From a bacterium D16-56 (GTDB lineage Bacteria; Bacillota; Clostridia; Lachnospirales; Lachnospiraceae), in the NCBI GenBank assembly GCA_003611875.1, contig RAYY01000001.1:62001-126000 (forward strand): a DNA stretch of 64,000 bases. The letters are read 5' to 3'. The notes under the pieces were generated by a model. The model was not told the origin of the DNA. It saw nothing but the letters and a program-made list of their open reading frames with translations, and did not search any database. Shown piece by piece: positions 45,263 through 53,046 of the stretch. Each line of letters begins with the position of its first letter. Positions within the stretch are counted from its first letter, which is position 1. A program made the position numbers and the translations under genes.

Positions 45263-46738
45263 ATGGCTAGTACAGCAAACAAAAAAGAGCAAGCCACTCT
45301 GATTCACTCCGCTGTTGGTGTAGGTATCATGTTATTTTTCCGATTCCTGCCTCTCAGCCTCCCGGAGGTCACTCCGGTCGGTATGGAAATCCTGGGCATA
45401 TTCCTGGGAACCCTGTACCTATGGACATTTGTAGACCCGATCTGGGGCAGCATCATGTCCATCGCCATGGTTGGATTTTCTTCCTACAGTAGCATGTCAG
45501 CCGTTATCGGCGAAGCATTTGGCTCCCCGGTGGTCTGTCAGGTATTATTTATGCAGATCATGTCCGGCGGCCTGGCCTATTACAAGATTACCGGCTACAT
45601 GGGACGTTTCTTCCTTACCAGGAAGTTTACCAATGGCAAGCCTTGGCTGCTGATGGGCGTTATCTGTATGGGATGTTATTTTATCGCCGGCTTCGTTAAT
45701 GCCTTCACCCCTATTTTCGTCATGTGGCCCGTCCTCTACGGTGTATTTGACGAGATTGGCTACAAAAAGGGTGATCCGTTCCCCAGAGTTGCCCTGACAC
45801 TGGTCGTCATTGCCTCTCTGATCGGTTTCCCCATGGCGCCATTTGCTCAGAACGGCCTGGCGCTTCTCAGCAACTTTGAAAAGGTCAGCGCTGAGATGCC
45901 AGGAGGACCTGTTGTTGTCAACAGCGGCGGATATTTGCTGACTGCCATTATTCTGGGCATGATACTGATTACGGCGGTGGTTCTGTTTGCCAAGTTTGTC
46001 CTGCGTCCAGACGCCTCCCGTCTTATGGATTATGACGTAGAAAGCTTAAACCGCAACCCGCTTCCGCCTCTTTCCTTGGGACAAAAGCTGTATATTCTTG
46101 GCTTTGTCCTGGTGATCCTGGGAATGATGATTCCTTCCCTGGTTCCCTCCCTGCCCTTTATGGGGTATCTGAAGGGCTGTGTCTATGGTCTGGCTATGTT
46201 TATCGCAGCCTGCCTGGCCGCCATCCGTATCAAAGGCGAGCCGGTGCTGGACATTGGAAAGGTTCTGGCAACCAACAGCTGGGGTGCATATTTTATCATT
46301 GTTGCTGCCATCCTTTTAGGTGGTGTTCTTACCAATGAGGCAACCGGTATTTCCGGATTTTTAAGGGTAATGCTTACCCCGATCTTCCAGGGCATGTCCT
46401 CAACCGTTTTCATTATACTGCTGCTGGCTTTGGGTGGTATTCTTACCAACCTGTGCAACAGCCTGGTAATCGGTATGCTGCTGCAGCCTATTATCATTAC
46501 GTACTGTACCCAGGCAGGCGCAGATCCCAGACCTATTGTGACCCTGATGATCCAGTTTGTGCTGCTGTCTGCCTGTGTTACCCCGGCAGCTTCGCCCTTT
46601 GCAGCACTGCTGCACAGCAATAAGGAATGGGTTCCCACTAAGTATGTATATTCCTATACCCTGCCCATGGTTCTCATTGAGCTGGTACTGATGCTGATTA
46701 TCGGAATCCCGGTAGCCACAATATTGTGCGGCGCCTGA
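45263..46738 (+). CDS. DASS/SLC13-like anion permease 1
   Basis: 491 residues, about 11-12 membrane helices, in the ion transporter superfamily as judged by two similar halves with helix-break regions (GGVLTNEATGISGFL and GGILTNLCNSLVIGMLL). It closely parallels the second permease (53047-54522) along its whole length, including LPLSLPEVTPVGMEI and RNPLPPL. Families of this kind move sulfate, dicarboxylates or other anions with Na+. Position beside arylsulfotransferase genes suggests an organic sulfate or related anion (inference). Confidence 0.8.
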   Translation: MASTANKKEQATLIHSAVGVGIMLFFRFLPLSLPEVTPVGMEILGIFLGTLYLWTFVDPIWGSIMSIAMVGFSSYSSMSAVIGEAFGSPVVCQVLFMQIMSGGLAYYKITGYMGRFFLTRKFTNGKPWLLMGVICMGCYFIAGFVNAFTPIFVMWPVLYGVFDEIGYKKGDPFPRVALTLVVIASLIGFPMAPFAQNGLALLSNFEKVSAEMPGGPVVVNSGGYLLTAIILGMILITAVVLFAKFVLRPDASRLMDYDVESLNRNPLPPLSLGQKLYILGFVLVILGMMIPSLVPSLPFMGYLKGCVYGLAMFIAACLAAIRIKGEPVLDIGKVLATNSWGAYFIIVAAILLGGVLTNEATGISGFLRVMLTPIFQGMSSTVFIILLLALGGILTNLCNSLVIGMLLQPIIITYCTQAGADPRPIVTLMIQFVLLSACVTPAASPFAALLHSNKEWVPTKYVYSYTLPMVLIELVLMLIIGIPVATILCGA

Positions 46739-46793
46739 TTCCAGCTATCCTTAGTACGCACATTGCCAGCATACATTTCAAGATAGGAAGATG

Positions 46794-46899
46794 CCTTGGG
46801 ACACAAAGTGTCTCCGCTTCAAAGAAGCAGGGGAACATATATGAATAACACCCCTTAAAACATGCTCCTTCCAAGCGGGAGATACTGCGTGTCACAAGG
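46794..46899. repeat. Inverted pair of diverged 62-bp repeat units
   Basis: The left half (46794-46831) resembles the reverse complement of the 41.8-kb unit: it keeps hairpins GACAC-AAA-GTGTC and GCTTC-AAA-GAAGC in the expected order and spacing. The right half (about 46849-46899) resembles the forward unit: CACCCCTTAAAACATGCTCC, then AGCGGGAGATACTGCGTGTC and ACAAGG. The two halves make an imperfect palindrome of about 106 bp. It lies between the first permease and trxB. A further stem ATCCGGC/GCCGGAT follows at about 46906-46942; the rest of this gap is unremarkable. Confidence 0.7.
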
Positions 46900-47023
46900 G
46901 ACATGGATCCGGCCAAGCGCATTTCCGACGCACTTTGCCGGATACTTGCTGAATAAGGGCAAAATCTATCTGTCAAATCCGACATGCCCAAAATACATTT
47001 TTTGCACAAAATCTGAATTTTCT

Positions 47024-47064
47024 TAACATACTTTATAGAATATTCTACCAAAAAACGTTATAAT
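47024..47064 (+). promoter_or_regulatory. PrfA-like box and promoter of trxB
   Basis: TAACATACTTTA (47024-47035, centre 47029.5) precedes a perfect -10 TATAAT (47059-47064). Predicted transcription start 47071, so the box is at -41.5. The -35 region (TAGAAT) is poor. The leader to trxB is about 160 nt. Confidence 0.62.
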
Positions 47065-47229
47065 AAAAGATAGCTGAGCACAAAAGTGCAAAGCAATCCG
47101 CTGCCCAGACAAGCAATGCCCAATACCTGTTTTATACAGGCCAAAGCGCAGCGCTAAGGTTTGGGCTTCCATCCTGTTTCCAGGGCAAAGGGAAAGCGGA
47201 ATAAAACAAAATGGAGGAGGTCGATTACA

Positions 47230-48150
47230 ATGGCACAATACGATCTGATCATCATCGGAGCCGGTCCGGCCGGCATGACTGCCGCAATCTATGGAGCGCG
47301 GGCAGACATGAATGTCCTGATGCTGGATAAGCTGGCACCCGGCGGACAGATCATCAACACAAATGAGATTCAGAACTACACAGGTGTAGGCACCATTAAC
47401 GGCGCTGAACTTGCTTATCAGATGTTTGAGCATACCCAGCAGTTTGACACCATTACCTTTGACTATGCCACAGTCAAAGAGGTTGTAGATAATGGAAAGG
47501 AAAAATTGGTGCGCTGCGAGGAGGATGATAAGGAATTTACTGCCAGCTCCGTCATTCTTGCCACCGGTACCCGCCCAAGATGCCTTCACGTCACAGGAGA
47601 AGACAAGTTCCGCGGCAATGGTATCAGTTGGTGCGCCATTTGCGACGGAGCCCAATACCGAGATAAGGATGTGGTAGTCATCGGCGGCGGCAACTCTGCC
47701 GTAGAAGAATCTATCTTCCTGGCTGGTATTGTCAAGTCCCTGACCATTGTCACTATGTTTGATCTGACTGCTGATCCCATTGCCTGTGACAAGCTGCGGG
47801 CCATGGACAAGGTAAGTATTTATCCTTACCAGGATATTCTGGAATTTGTAGGCGACACTCGTCTGGAAGGAGTCCGTTTCCGTTCCACCAAGACCGGAGA
47901 GGAAAAGACAGTAAGCTGTGACGGTGTATTTGAATACATCGGCCTGACTCCCACCACAGAATGTTTTAAGGATTTAGGCGTATTAAACCAGATGGGCTAT
48001 GTAGAAGTTAATGACCGTATGGTCTCTAAGGTTCCCGGTATCTTTGGCGCCGGCGACTGTGTTACCAAGAATCTCCGTCAGGTGATTACCGCCTGTGCAG
48101 ACGGAGCGATTGCCGCTCAGGAAGCATCCCACTATGTAAAGAATCTCTAG
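47230..48150 (+). CDS. trxB: Thioredoxin reductase
   Basis: 306 residues from ATG at 47230 (GGAGGAGG upstream); the longer frame is not supported. FAD motif IIIGAGPAGMTAAIYGARA, redox pair C135/C138 in SWCAICDGA, NADPH motif VVIGGGNSAVEE, and closing FAD motif GIFGAGDCV. It reduces thioredoxin with NADPH. It lies between the first permease and trxA, inside the sulfotransferase cluster, with a PrfA-like box at its promoter. Its TAG stop coincides with the start of a palindromic element. Confidence 0.95.
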   Translation: MAQYDLIIIGAGPAGMTAAIYGARADMNVLMLDKLAPGGQIINTNEIQNYTGVGTINGAELAYQMFEHTQQFDTITFDYATVKEVVDNGKEKLVRCEEDDKEFTASSVILATGTRPRCLHVTGEDKFRGNGISWCAICDGAQYRDKDVVVIGGGNSAVEESIFLAGIVKSLTIVTMFDLTADPIACDKLRAMDKVSIYPYQDILEFVGDTRLEGVRFRSTKTGEEKTVSCDGVFEYIGLTPTTECFKDLGVLNQMGYVEVNDRMVSKVPGIFGAGDCVTKNLRQVITACADGAIAAQEASHYVKNL

Positions 48151-48311
48151 TGCTCCATCCGGCCAGAAATTGCACTGCCAGTGCCGGATATTTTGTCAGT
48201 CTGCAAGGCGGAGGAGGAAGACGATGCGGTGGCATCGTTGACTAACGACAACGCAGCAGATGGCAAAATAGGCGGTACTGAAAGTACAGTTACTGGCCGA
48301 ATGGAGTACTA
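48148..48311. mobile_element. 164-bp palindromic MITE-like element
   Basis: Terminal inverted repeats of 19 bp, TAGTGCTCCATCCGGCCAG and CTGGCCGAATGGAGTACTA, match at 17 of 19 positions. The inner arms remain complementary (for example GGATATTTTGTCAG with TGGCAAAATAGGC). The centre has ACGATGC-GGTG-GCATCGT. It has no coding capacity. The left end starts on the trxB stop codon. No target-site duplication is evident. It could form a long RNA hairpin at the trxB 3' end. Confidence 0.7.
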
Positions 48312-48332
48312 GACCATTTTGTCATAATCATA

Positions 48333-48362
48333 AGAGCAGAAATCCGCCGCAGCTACTGCTCT
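48333..48362 (+). terminator. Possible trxB terminator
   Basis: AGAGCAG and CTGCTCT (7 bp) with a 16-nt loop, followed by GATTTTCC. Confidence 0.45.
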
Positions 48363-48399
48363 GATTTTCCAGGCAATTATTTATTATGAGCATCAGGAG

Positions 48400-48468
48400 C
48401 TGTCATGGAAAAGCATTTCGTTTAACCCCAACGGGATTTCTTAAGGAGTTTTACATTTCCCATGACAG
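48400..48468 (+). other. Long-range inverted repeat in the trxA leader
   Basis: Perfect 9-bp arms CTGTCATGG and CCATGACAG enclose 51 nt just before the trxA ribosome site. The enclosed part includes a small CCC-CAAC-GGG hairpin and an internal AAGGAG. It could be a leader structure or an operator pair. Confidence 0.45.
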
Positions 48469-48495
48469 ATCCCTAATATTAAAAGGAGGTACAAC

Positions 48496-48807
48496 ATGTT
48501 AAAAGAAGTAAACAGTACAGAATTCAAAGACTTAGCCGGCAAGGGGCTGGTACTCGCCGACTTCTTCTCCACTACCTGCGGTCCCTGCAAGATGCTGGGC
48601 TTTGTCTTAAAGGATGTGGAAAAGGAGTTCGGTGATGATCTCACCATCTTAAAGGTAGATTTTGACCAGAACAAAGAGCTGACCGCAGAGTACGGCGTGG
48701 CCGGTTATCCCACCTTGATTCTTTTAAAGGACGGGACTGAGGTAAAGCGTCTTCAGGGTCTGCAGCAGAAGCCGGTTATTGTCAAAATGGTTAAAGAAAA
48801 TATCTGA
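48496..48807 (+). CDS. trxA: Thioredoxin
   Basis: 103 residues behind AAAGGAGG. The active site is CGPC (C28-C31) but the usual preceding Trp is replaced: TTCGPC instead of WCGPC. The cis-Pro segment is GVAGYPTLIL. It is the electron acceptor of TrxB. Placement directly upstream of an arylsulfotransferase gene hints at a dedicated role, for example keeping its Cys residues reduced (inference). Confidence 0.93.
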   Translation: MLKEVNSTEFKDLAGKGLVLADFFSTTCGPCKMLGFVLKDVEKEFGDDLTILKVDFDQNKELTAEYGVAGYPTLILLKDGTEVKRLQGLQQKPVIVKMVKENI

Positions 48808-48898
48808 ATTTTGTTGACTTTACATAACCCTGTACAGCAGTCTGAATGTTCTCACTGCTATGTCAAAAAATTATTATGTATATGGAGGAAAACAACTC

Positions 48899-50776
48899 AT
48901 GAGTGTTAAATATATCTTAGAGAAGCATCTGATTGACCGTCAGGCAGAAGCTGAGGAATCCATGCTAAAGGAATTTGAGGCCGGCAATTTTACCATTCAA
49001 AATCCGTTGGTAAAATACAATCTGTATGAGGTCAGCCCCTTAAGCGCTGTGGTCTGCTTTGAAACCAAGAGCGAGACCCCTGTGACGATTACCGTACTGG
49101 GCAAGACCAAAGAGGCCAACATCAGCCACACCTTCCCCAAGGCAAAAAAGCATGTGCTTCCGGTTGTGGGACTGTACTCCAACTATGCCAATCAGGTAGA
49201 GATCCGCGCTTACCGGGGTGAGTCTAATGTGATTACCATCGACGTGCCGGATGTTTACAATGGTGAGAATCCGATTTACCATATGCACACCACTCCCGAA
49301 TATCTCCAGGACAATGTGATCATGGTATCTCCGGCTGGCCTTCAGCTCTCCTCTGCCTTTGACTATGCAGGGGATGCTCGCTGGCACATGAACGTAGCCT
49401 GTGTATTTGATATCAAGCGTCTGAAAAACGGCAACCTGATCATGGGTACCCATCGTCTTCTGAAGATGCCTTACTATATGTCCGGTCTTTACGAGATCAG
49501 CCCCTGCGGCAAGGTTTACAAAGAGTTCCGTCTGCCTGGCGGCTATCATCACGATGAGTTTGAGATGGAGGACGGCAACCTGCTGGTACTGACCGATGAC
49601 TTAGAAAGCGATACTGTGGAGGATATGTGTGTCCTGATCGACCGCAACACCGGTGAGATCTTAAAGACCTGGGATTACAAGAAATTTCTCAATCCTGAAA
49701 CTGTCAGCCATTCCGGCAGCTGGTCTGAGGAAGACTGGTTCCACAACAACGCTGTATGGTATGACAAGAACACCAACTCTCTGACCTTCTCCGGCCGTCA
49801 CATTGACTCTATGGTGAACATTGATTTTGACAGTGGAGAACTGAACTGGATCATCGGCGATCCGGCTGGCTGGCCTCAGGATATGGTGGACAAATACTTC
49901 TTCAAGCCCATTGGCAGCAACTTCGGCTGGCAATATGAGCAGCACGCCAATGTGATCACCCCTAATGGTGATGTAATGTGCTTTGACAACCATCACTATG
50001 GCTGCAAGCAGGTAGAGCGGGATGCCAAGAACCTGGCTGCCAAGGATAACTACTCCAGAGGTGTTCGTTACCGCATCAACACAGAAGATATGACCATTGA
50101 GCAGGTATGGGAATACGGAAAAGACCGGGGTGCTGAGTTCTTCTCCCCCTACATCTGTAATGTAGAGTACTACAATGAAGGTCATTACATGATTCACTCC
50201 GGCGGTATTGCTTATGACAAGGACGGCGCTCCTTCCGAGGCTTTAGGCGCATTTGTCAAGGATTTGGGCGGCACCTGCCGCAGCATTACCGTTGAAGTCT
50301 GCGACGGCAAGGTTATGCTGGATCTGGAAGTTCCCGGCAACTACTATCGTGCTGAAAAGCTGAAACTCTACAGCGACGGCATCAACTTAGAGCTGGGCAA
50401 GGGACAGATTCTTGGAAAGATGGGACATACCAAAGAATTTGATACAGATATCCCAATGGAAAATTCCGGTGAGATGCTTCCGGAAAGCTGCAATGCCAGA
50501 ATCGAAGAAGAAATCGACCGTTTCACCTTCTTCTCCCGCTTCGAGAAGGGCCAGATGGTTATGATGCTTTTAGAGCAGGGTGACGAAGTTCACAGATATT
50601 ACATCTCCACTACTGCTGTAGCCTATCTGGCTATGTGCTGCGGAACCTTCTTAGATTCCGATGAGCGTAACACCAGAACCAGCGTCAACAAAGCTGGATT
50701 AAAGGGTGTGTATGACGTGAGAGTCATTGTGGATGACAAGAAATACGAGACTGGTGTAAAGATCACCTGCGAATAA
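48899..50776 (+). CDS. Arylsulfotransferase (ASST family) 1
   Basis: 625 residues from ATG at 48899 (GGAGG upstream), matched by the start of its paralogue; 13 upstream codons are not shared. ASST beta-propeller enzymes move sulfate from one phenolic ester to another through a sulfated His. Candidate active-site residues: H217/H218 (YHHDEFEMEDGN), H282 (DWFHNN), R300/H301 (SGRHID) and H349 (EQHANV), in the order of E. coli His252, His356, Arg374 and His436. There is no signal peptide, so unlike the periplasmic E. coli enzyme it should be cytoplasmic. It needs imported substrate, consistent with the flanking permeases. It follows trxA by 91 bp and ends in a strong terminator. Confidence 0.88.
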   Translation: MSVKYILEKHLIDRQAEAEESMLKEFEAGNFTIQNPLVKYNLYEVSPLSAVVCFETKSETPVTITVLGKTKEANISHTFPKAKKHVLPVVGLYSNYANQVEIRAYRGESNVITIDVPDVYNGENPIYHMHTTPEYLQDNVIMVSPAGLQLSSAFDYAGDARWHMNVACVFDIKRLKNGNLIMGTHRLLKMPYYMSGLYEISPCGKVYKEFRLPGGYHHDEFEMEDGNLLVLTDDLESDTVEDMCVLIDRNTGEILKTWDYKKFLNPETVSHSGSWSEEDWFHNNAVWYDKNTNSLTFSGRHIDSMVNIDFDSGELNWIIGDPAGWPQDMVDKYFFKPIGSNFGWQYEQHANVITPNGDVMCFDNHHYGCKQVERDAKNLAAKDNYSRGVRYRINTEDMTIEQVWEYGKDRGAEFFSPYICNVEYYNEGHYMIHSGGIAYDKDGAPSEALGAFVKDLGGTCRSITVEVCDGKVMLDLEVPGNYYRAEKLKLYSDGINLELGKGQILGKMGHTKEFDTDIPMENSGEMLPESCNARIEEEIDRFTFFSRFEKGQMVMMLLEQGDEVHRYYISTTAVAYLAMCCGTFLDSDERNTRTSVNKAGLKGVYDVRVIVDDKKYETGVKITCE

Positions 50777-50811
50777 TTAATAATCTTTTTCCCTTATATA
50801 ATGATATAGGG

Positions 50812-50849
50812 AACCGTGACCTGTCGGAAAGATCCGACAGGTCACGGTT
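50812..50849 (+). terminator. Terminator of arylsulfotransferase 1
   Basis: A perfect 17-bp stem (50812-50828 with 50833-50849), tetraloop AAGA, then TCTGCC. The rest of the 358-bp gap between the two sulfotransferase genes holds only the facing terminator. Confidence 0.85.
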
Positions 50850-51002
50850 TCTGCCGTTTTCCATCCTTTTCTATCTTATGATGTTGGGATTAAAAGGTCT
50901 TCTGCCTCCTCTGATACCGAATCGATTCGTACTTTGTACTCCCTCAATCCTCAAAAACATTCAAAATCCGCCCTGATCAGCTGCTGTCTTATTATAAAAA
51001 AC

Positions 51003-51047
51003 AAAGTGTACAGGCTCTGAACGTTATATTTTCAGTCTGCACACTTT
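51003..51047 (-). terminator. Terminator of arylsulfotransferase 2
   Basis: On the reverse strand AAAGTGTGCAGACT pairs with AGCCTGTACACTTT (12 of 14) and is followed by GTTTTTTATAA. Confidence 0.75.
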
Positions 51048-51134
51048 ATTTATCTGTTCTTAAAAGCTGCTCATATCATTAATTAAGCCCTATATATCAT
51101 CGAATCTTTTGTCCTGCATATACCCTTTAAGGCA

Positions 51135-53003
51135 TCAGCAATGAATCTTAATTCCTGTGTCGAACTTCTCGTCATCTACAATCACACGCACATCATAGTC
51201 CCCGGAAAGCCCTGCCTTGTTGACGCTCAGCATAATAGCGCGCCCATCCTTGTTGATAAAGGTGCCGCAGCAAAGAGCCTCAAACTTATTGGCAGCCGTG
51301 GAAATATAATAGCGGTGCTTCTCATCTCCCTGCTCAAGCATCAGCATTACCAGCTGGCCCTTCTCAAAGACTGCCTTATAGGTGAAACGATCATCTTCCT
51401 CAATAAACTCTGAACCATACTTCTCTGGAATCAGAACCCCTGAAGACTCCAATGGGATATCTGTATCAAACTCCTTGGTTACTCCCATGGATCCTAAGAA
51501 GCATCCCTTACCCATGGAAAGATTATCCTGGTCATGATACAGACGAAGCTTCTCTGCCCGGTAGAAGTTCCCTTCCACCTCCAGCTCCATCATCACCTGG
51601 TTATCCAATATCTCCACCGTAATACTCCTGGTAGACACATCCGGGTTATCCTGCATCAATGCAGCAAACTGCTCAGAAGCCTCTCCTTTATAATACTGAA
51701 CACCGCCGGAATGAACCATATAGTGACCTTCCTCATAGTATTCCACATTACAAATATAGGAGGAGAAAAATTCCTGGCCTCTCTCTTTACCATATTGCCA
51801 TACCTGACGAATGGTCATATCGTCCGTATTGATCTTATAGCGGACGCCACGAGAGAAATTATCTTTATTCAGACGGTACTGCTCCTTAATCTTGGAACGG
51901 AAATGTCCGTTGTCAAAGCACATCACATCCCCGTCCGGAGTAATCACGTTTGCGTGCTGCTCATACTGCCAGTCAAACTCCCCGTCTCCCACCGGAGTAA
52001 AGAAATACTTCTGGTACTTCTCCGGCCATCCTGTCGGATCGCCGATAATCCAATTCAGCTCACCGCTGTCATAATCAATATTCACCATAGAGTCAATATG
52101 GCGCCCGGAGAATGTCAGAGAATTGGTATTCTTGTCATACCACACCGCATTGTTGTGGAACCAGTCATGGGCAGACCAGCTTCCCGATTTGCTGCATCCC
52201 GGATCCAAAAACTTCTTATAATCCCAGGTCTTTAAGATCTCACCTGTATTCCGATCTACCAGGACGCACATATCCTCCACTGTATCGCTTCTCAGGTCCT
52301 CAGTCAAAACCAGCAGATTGCCGTCCTCCATCTCAAACTGGTCATGGTGATAGCCGCCGGGGATTCCGAATTCTTTATAGATCTTACCTGTCATACTCAT
52401 CTCATAAATTCCTGACATGTAGTAAGGAATCTGCAGCAGACGGTCCGTACCCACGCAAATATTGCCGTTCTTCAAGCGCTTTAAGTCAAATACCACCGGA
52501 ATATTCAGATACCAGCGGATATCGCCCTGATAATCAAATCCAGTAGCCAACTGGGTCAGAGCCGGTGTGATAATGATAATCTGATCCCGCAGATAGCCGG
52601 CTGTAGTGTTCATATGTACCAGCTTCGGCACATCCTTTCCTAAAGGCTCTGTCTTGATGTGGATGGTTTTCTTATAGCCCCGGTACAGCTCAATCTCAAC
52701 CGTATTGTCAAAATCCGCATACAAGCCCAAAACCGGCAGGATATGGGTCTTTGCCCGGGGGAAAGTATGACTTATATTCCCCTGAGGCTGCTCTTTGCCC
52801 AGAACTGTCACAGTCACAGCAGTCTCCTGCTCAGTCTTAAAAAGCACCACTGCAGCCAGCGGATTGATCAGATAAGGATTATACTTTACAAGAGGCTCCT
52901 CGATAGTATAATTACCAGCTTCAAACTCAGCCAGCATGGCTTCCTCCGCCTCTGCCTGACGGGTCAGAATTGAGGGTAGAAATGAATACTTGATGGATTC
53001 CAT
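51135..53003 (-). CDS. Arylsulfotransferase (ASST family) 2
   Basis: 622 residues behind AAGGAGGAG, paralogous to the enzyme at 48899 over its full length. The same candidate residues are kept: YHHDQFEMEDGN, DWFHNN, SGRHID and EQHANV. No signal peptide. It is the second gene of an operon with permease 2, which ends 43 bp upstream. The N-terminal part differs most from its twin (PQGNISHTF against KEANISHTF region), so the two may take different phenolic donors or acceptors. The convergent arrangement makes an inverted duplication. Confidence 0.88.
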   Translation of the reverse strand: MESIKYSFLPSILTRQAEAEEAMLAEFEAGNYTIEEPLVKYNPYLINPLAAVVLFKTEQETAVTVTVLGKEQPQGNISHTFPRAKTHILPVLGLYADFDNTVEIELYRGYKKTIHIKTEPLGKDVPKLVHMNTTAGYLRDQIIIITPALTQLATGFDYQGDIRWYLNIPVVFDLKRLKNGNICVGTDRLLQIPYYMSGIYEMSMTGKIYKEFGIPGGYHHDQFEMEDGNLLVLTEDLRSDTVEDMCVLVDRNTGEILKTWDYKKFLDPGCSKSGSWSAHDWFHNNAVWYDKNTNSLTFSGRHIDSMVNIDYDSGELNWIIGDPTGWPEKYQKYFFTPVGDGEFDWQYEQHANVITPDGDVMCFDNGHFRSKIKEQYRLNKDNFSRGVRYKINTDDMTIRQVWQYGKERGQEFFSSYICNVEYYEEGHYMVHSGGVQYYKGEASEQFAALMQDNPDVSTRSITVEILDNQVMMELEVEGNFYRAEKLRLYHDQDNLSMGKGCFLGSMGVTKEFDTDIPLESSGVLIPEKYGSEFIEEDDRFTYKAVFEKGQLVMLMLEQGDEKHRYYISTAANKFEALCCGTFINKDGRAIMLSVNKAGLSGDYDVRVIVDDEKFDTGIKIHC

Positions 53004-53046
53004 AAAAAACTCCTCCTTCTAAAAATACAAAAAATATTATAGTTAC

